A stretch of DNA of 14,903 nucleotides from an uncultured Oscillospiraceae bacterium (lineage in GTDB: Bacteria > Bacillota > Clostridia > Oscillospirales > Ruminococcaceae). Under the pieces are notes generated by a model. It worked only from the letters and a program-made list of their open reading frames with translations, searched no databases and had not been told where the DNA came from. Location: the NCBI GenBank assembly GCA_910579125.1, contig CAJTTH010000040.1, positions 1-14,903 of the forward strand, in the 5' to 3' direction. Of the stretch, positions 12,234 through 14,903 are shown piece after piece. Every line of letters starts with the position of its first letter. The stretch's first letter is position 1. A program made the translations under genes and the position numbers.

Positions 12234-12761
12234 GTGAGAAAAGTTACATTATACATTGCGATGAGCCTTGACGGGTATATTGCGGACAAATACGGAAAAG
12301 TGGACTGGCTTAACGGACACGGTAATGAAAAAAATGCCGATACTTATTCTGATTTTGTCAAAGATGTTGATACCGTTGTTATGGGGTGGAATACTTACCA
12401 CCAGATCACAACAGAGCTGTCACCGAGCGAGTGGGCCTATGAGCAATTAACAAGCTATGTGATCACGCACAGAACAGTCCCCTCGACAAACAATATTAAA
12501 TTTATTTCGGTCGACCCATGTGAAATTGTCAAGAAACTTAAAGAGGCACGGGGGAAAACGATATGGATCTGCGGCGGCGGAAGTATCATTCAACCATTAG
12601 TACGAAACGGATTGATCGACGAGTACTATATATCCGTTATACCGACTGTTTTAGGTTCGGGGATTCGTCTGTTCGGAGAAACACCTAATGAAGTTAAACT
12701 TAAATTGCTGCGGACAAGGGTATATAACGGCATAACCGAATTGGTTTACGTGCGCAGATAA
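12234..12761 (+). CDS. Dihydrofolate reductase / RibD C-terminal-like protein
   Basis: A 175-residue NADPH-type reductase fold. Motifs: SLDGYIAD (11-18), the VMGWNTY segment (49-55) where relatives have MGRxTY, WICGGGSIIQPLVRNGLIDEYYISVIPTVLGSGIRLF (111-147). These mark the RibD_C/DHFR-like superfamily rather than a canonical FolA; such stand-alone proteins have mostly unknown substrates, and related genes spread on plasmids and transposons. The GTG start follows GGAGAG at a spacing of eight. Two sampled 60-base rows are about 40-43% GC, lower than rapZ and murB, pointing to recent acquisition. It lies 21 bases after rapZ and about 34 bases before whiA, so it probably travels on the operon transcript. 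Confidence 0.9.
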   Translation: MRKVTLYIAMSLDGYIADKYGKVDWLNGHGNEKNADTYSDFVKDVDTVVMGWNTYHQITTELSPSEWAYEQLTSYVITHRTVPSTNNIKFISVDPCEIVKKLKEARGKTIWICGGGSIIQPLVRNGLIDEYYISVIPTVLGSGIRLFGETPNEVKLKLLRTRVYNGITELVYVRR

Positions 12762-12795
12762 ATTTTTTCAATTGTGTTATGGGGGGGGCGGAGTT

Positions 12796-13695
12796 ATGTC
12801 TTTTTCTTCCGAAATAAAAAAGGAATTGTGCAATATCCGCGAGCTTCCCGGTAACGAAGCATCGGCAATGCTGTATGGGATGTTCTATGCAGGGAAGACG
12901 GTCAACGGAAAACCCGTTATCCAAACGGAAAACGTCGATCTCATCGCGGCGGCGCGTTCGCTTGCGGAAGCGGTGTTTCACGGGGAACGCGTCGAGGTCA
13001 CGCGGCTCGTCAAGAACGGCGGCTCGCTGTACACGTTCAGCATGAAGTCGCGGATCGTTTCGGAGCGTTTCGGCGATCTTTCATCGGTGAACACCTTGGT
13101 CGTTTCGGGGAACGATGCGGACGGCGGCGCGTTTTTGCGCGGTGTTTTTGTGAGCTGCGGGAGCGTTACCGACCCGAAAAAGGAGTATCATCTCGAAATG
13201 GTTCTGCCCGAAAGCGAACGGATAGAACCGCTGAAAGGCTTCATCGCCGAGCACGGGATAAAAATAAAGTCGACTGTCCGAAATAAGAACGAGGTCTTAT
13301 ACGCAAAGACAAGCGAGGTCATCGAGGATTTTCTGACCTACATCGGCGCGGGCATTCACGCGCTGGAGATAATGCAGGTGAAGATCGAAAAGGACTTGCG
13401 AAACCGCGCCAACCGCAGCGTAAACTGCGACAGCGCCAACCTCGACAAAACGGTCGCGGCAAGTGAAAGGAGCCGCCGCGACATCGAGTATATCATCAAG
13501 CACGCGGGGCTGGAGTTCCTTTCGGCGGAACTTCGGGAGACGGCGCTGTCGCGACTGGAAAACCCCGAAAGCTCGCTGTCGGAACTGTGTGCGCTCTTAT
13601 CCGAGGGCAAGGAGCGCCCTATTTCGCGGAGCGGACTTAACCACCGATTAAAAAAACTAACGCAGATCGCGGAGGAATTAAAAAATGGACGATAA
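12796..13695 (+). CDS. whiA: WhiA sporulation/division regulator
   Basis: A 299-residue WhiA protein. The N-terminal half has a degenerate LAGLIDADG homing-endonuclease fold, visible at AFLRGVFVSCGSVTDP (112-127), where catalytic acidic residues are absent, as is usual for the family. The central conserved block NRANRSVNCDSANLDKTVAASE (203-224) precedes a C-terminal helix-turn-helix (about 255-288, LSELCALLSEGKERPISRSGLNHRLKKL). In actinomycetes WhiA controls sporulation septation; in Bacillus it affects division and chromosome segregation. I chose the ATG at 12796 where family homology begins; an upstream TTG at 12772 would add eight residues dominated by glycine from a G-run. Its stop overlaps the azlC start by 11 bases, so the two are translationally coupled. 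Confidence 0.95.
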   Translation: MSFSSEIKKELCNIRELPGNEASAMLYGMFYAGKTVNGKPVIQTENVDLIAAARSLAEAVFHGERVEVTRLVKNGGSLYTFSMKSRIVSERFGDLSSVNTLVVSGNDADGGAFLRGVFVSCGSVTDPKKEYHLEMVLPESERIEPLKGFIAEHGIKIKSTVRNKNEVLYAKTSEVIEDFLTYIGAGIHALEIMQVKIEKDLRNRANRSVNCDSANLDKTVAASERSRRDIEYIIKHAGLEFLSAELRETALSRLENPESSLSELCALLSEGKERPISRSGLNHRLKKLTQIAEELKNGR

Positions 13696-14395
13696 GCTGA
13701 GGGCGCTTAAAACCGCGTTCCCAAGGACGATACCGATAATGACGGGTTTTCTCTTTCTCGGAGCAGCTTACGGGATATACGCGAGGACAAGCGGATTATC
13801 GGCAGCCGCGCCTATTTTAATGGCGGCGGTGGTATTCGCGGGGTCAATGGAGTTTGTGGCGGTGGATATGCTGTGCGGAGCGTTCGACCCGCTGAATGCG
13901 TTCCTAATGGCAATAATGGTGAACGCGCGGCACATTTTTTACAGTATCGCCATGTTGGATAAGTATAAAAAATCGGGCAAAAAGCGATGGTACCTCATCT
14001 TCGGATTGTGCGACGAGAGCTTCTCGATAAACTGCACCGCGGAAGTGCCCGAGGACGTTGACCGCGGCCGGTTCTATTTCTGGGTGACGGCGCTGAACCA
14101 ATTGTATTGGGTGAGCGGCGCGGCTATAGGAGCGCTTGCGGGGTCGTTCATACATATCGAGCTGCCGGGGCTGGATTTCGTGATGACCGCGCTGCTGCTT
14201 GTTATTTTTATCGACAACTGGCTTAAAGAAAAGTCGCATATGTCGTCGATGATCGGGCTTGCGTCGGCGCTGATATGCCTACTGCTGTTCGGCGGCGACG
14301 GCTTCATAATCCCGTCAATGGCGCTGATACTTATCGTACTTACGCTTCTCAGAAAGCCAATTGAAAAGGCAATGGAGGAGGTCGGCAAGTCATGA
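13685..14395 (+). CDS. azlC: AzlC family branched-chain amino acid exporter, large subunit
   Basis: A 236-residue polytopic membrane protein. With AzlD it forms a two-subunit exporter for branched-chain amino acids (and analogues such as azaleucine). Family motifs are AFPRTIPIMTGFLFLGAAYG at the N-terminus, VVFAGSMEFVAVDML (49-63), NARHIFYSIAMLDKYK (80-95) and GLCDESFSI (107-115); hydrophobic segments alternate with short loops through the whole length. GGAGG nine bases before the ATG lies inside the whiA coding end. The azlD ATG overlaps its TGA, so both subunits are made in coupled fashion. Whether WhiA or amino-acid supply controls the pair is not visible. Confidence 0.95.
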   Translation: MDDKLRALKTAFPRTIPIMTGFLFLGAAYGIYARTSGLSAAAPILMAAVVFAGSMEFVAVDMLCGAFDPLNAFLMAIMVNARHIFYSIAMLDKYKKSGKKRWYLIFGLCDESFSINCTAEVPEDVDRGRFYFWVTALNQLYWVSGAAIGALAGSFIHIELPGLDFVMTALLLVIFIDNWLKEKSHMSSMIGLASALICLLLFGGDGFIIPSMALILIVLTLLRKPIEKAMEEVGKS

Positions 14396-14724
14396 CTTCC
14401 TTTCAGACTGCGGTAATGATTGCGGCGGTCGCCTTGGGCACAATGGCAACGCGCTTTATGCCGTTTTTCGTGTTCGGCGGAAAAAAGCCCGTTCCGAAAT
14501 ACGTCAAGTACCTCGGCAAGGCGCTTACGGGTGCGGCTCTCGGACTGCTTGTGATTTACGGCTTTAAAAACGTGAACGTTTTCGCGGGAAATCACGGTCT
14601 GCCCGAGCTTATCTCGCTTGTTGTTATTGTTCTGTTGCATATCCGGAAGCGTAATATGCTGCTTTCAATTGCCGCGGGAACGGGGCTGTATATGCTGCTT
14701 GTAAACTTCGTTATGGTAAATTAG
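14392..14724 (+). CDS. azlD: AzlD family branched-chain amino acid exporter, small subunit
   Basis: A 110-residue membrane protein with about four hydrophobic segments. The N-terminal motif VALGTMATRFMPFFVF (13-28) is the clearest AzlD mark, and VPKYVKYLGKALTGAALGLLVIYG follows. It pairs with AzlC upstream, sharing the ATGA overlap; GGAGGAGG lies ten bases before the start, inside azlC. It is the last gene of the plus-strand run in this window. The hairpin at 14741-14756 after it lacks a T-run, so where the transcript ends is unclear. Confidence 0.94.
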   Translation: MTSFQTAVMIAAVALGTMATRFMPFFVFGGKKPVPKYVKYLGKALTGAALGLLVIYGFKNVNVFAGNHGLPELISLVVIVLLHIRKRNMLLSIAAGTGLYMLLVNFVMVN

Positions 14725-14740
14725 AATAGTCCCTTGTCAC

Positions 14741-14756
14741 TAGCGTGGTACCGCTA
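14741..14756. repeat. Short hairpin after azlD
   Basis: TAGCG-TGGTAC-CGCTA, a 5-bp stem with a 6-base loop, 16 bases after the azlD stop. It contains the 10-base word GTGGTACCGC typical of T-box leaders, but no other T-box part fits. No T-run follows. Confidence 0.4.
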
Positions 14757-14803
14757 ACGAAGAATTAAGGCAACGCCGCACAAAAAACTATTGCAAATGT
14801 TAT

Positions 14804-14831
14804 TTGACAAGCAGAACACAAAAAGTAAAAT
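14804..14831 (+). promoter_or_regulatory. Promoter facing out of the window
   Basis: A perfect TTGACA (14804-14809), a 16-base spacer and TAAAAT (14826-14831). Downstream, TAAGCC (14831-14836) with following A residues pairs with TTTTTGGCTTA (14870-14880) in the early leader. It probably drives a gene starting beyond 14903. Confidence 0.6.
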
Positions 14832-14903
14832 AAGCCGAAAAAAACCGAAAAATATATGAAAATCCTAAATTTTTGGCTTAACCGCGGTGTTTTTTTGCGG
14901 TGA

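Noticed and set aside
14745..14754. T-box riboswitch, from the word GTGGTACCGC after azlD
   Set aside because: Only 20 non-coding bases precede it, so there is no room for stem I or a specifier loop, and no terminator with a T-run follows.

Overview
The window looks like chromosomal DNA of a Gram-positive, endospore-lineage Clostridia member, most likely Oscillospiraceae/Ruminococcaceae. The grounds are strong AGGAGG-type ribosome binding sites, GTG and ATG starts, a spoIIR gene, HPr kinase, WhiA, a PadR/DUF1700/DUF4097 cassette and a BspA-type leucine-rich repeat lipoprotein. The family assignment is inference. No rRNA, tRNA, tmRNA, CRISPR array or transposase gene is visible.

Region 1 (1-911): a single-domain response regulator on the minus strand, with a recognisable promoter. 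A 187-bp MITE-like element with about 20-bp terminal inverted repeats lies inside its 5' leader. The smpB promoter diverges from it. Region 2 (912-2364): smpB (trans-translation), then a secreted BspA-like LRR lipoprotein. Region 3 (2365-3011): 647 bases without an obvious gene. It holds a mosaic of nested palindromes, including two elements of about 80 bp that each fold as a four-way 'cloverleaf', followed by a well-formed padR promoter with a dyad over its -35 box and a possible 18-codon leader peptide.

Region 4 (3012-7117): padR, an enlarged DUF1700 membrane protein, a membrane-anchored DUF4097 protein with a (Ser-Ala-Pro)7 tail, a terminator-like inverted repeat, a 54-codon small ORF and a second, cytosolic-looking DUF4097 protein. 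Overlapping or abutting genes indicate one co-regulated envelope-associated module of unknown function. A bidirectional terminator closes it against convergent spoIIR.

Region 5 (7203-7790, minus): spoIIR, the forespore signal for sigma-E activation, with a candidate sigma-F promoter. The divergent spoIIR/hprK intergenic region carries a perfect 10-bp-arm palindrome that resembles a Rex or Crp/Fnr site. Region 6 (8009-14724): a compact plus-strand run of hprK, ROK glucokinase, murB, cupin, rapZ, DHFR/RibD-like protein, whiA, azlC and azlD, probably read from the promoter at 7914-7942. It links carbon-catabolite signalling, sugar phosphorylation, cell-wall precursor synthesis and cell division control. 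The cupin and DHFR-like genes are AT-richer than their neighbours and look inserted; the cupin reading frame is broken near its 3' end. The last 180 bases carry a good promoter facing out of the window.
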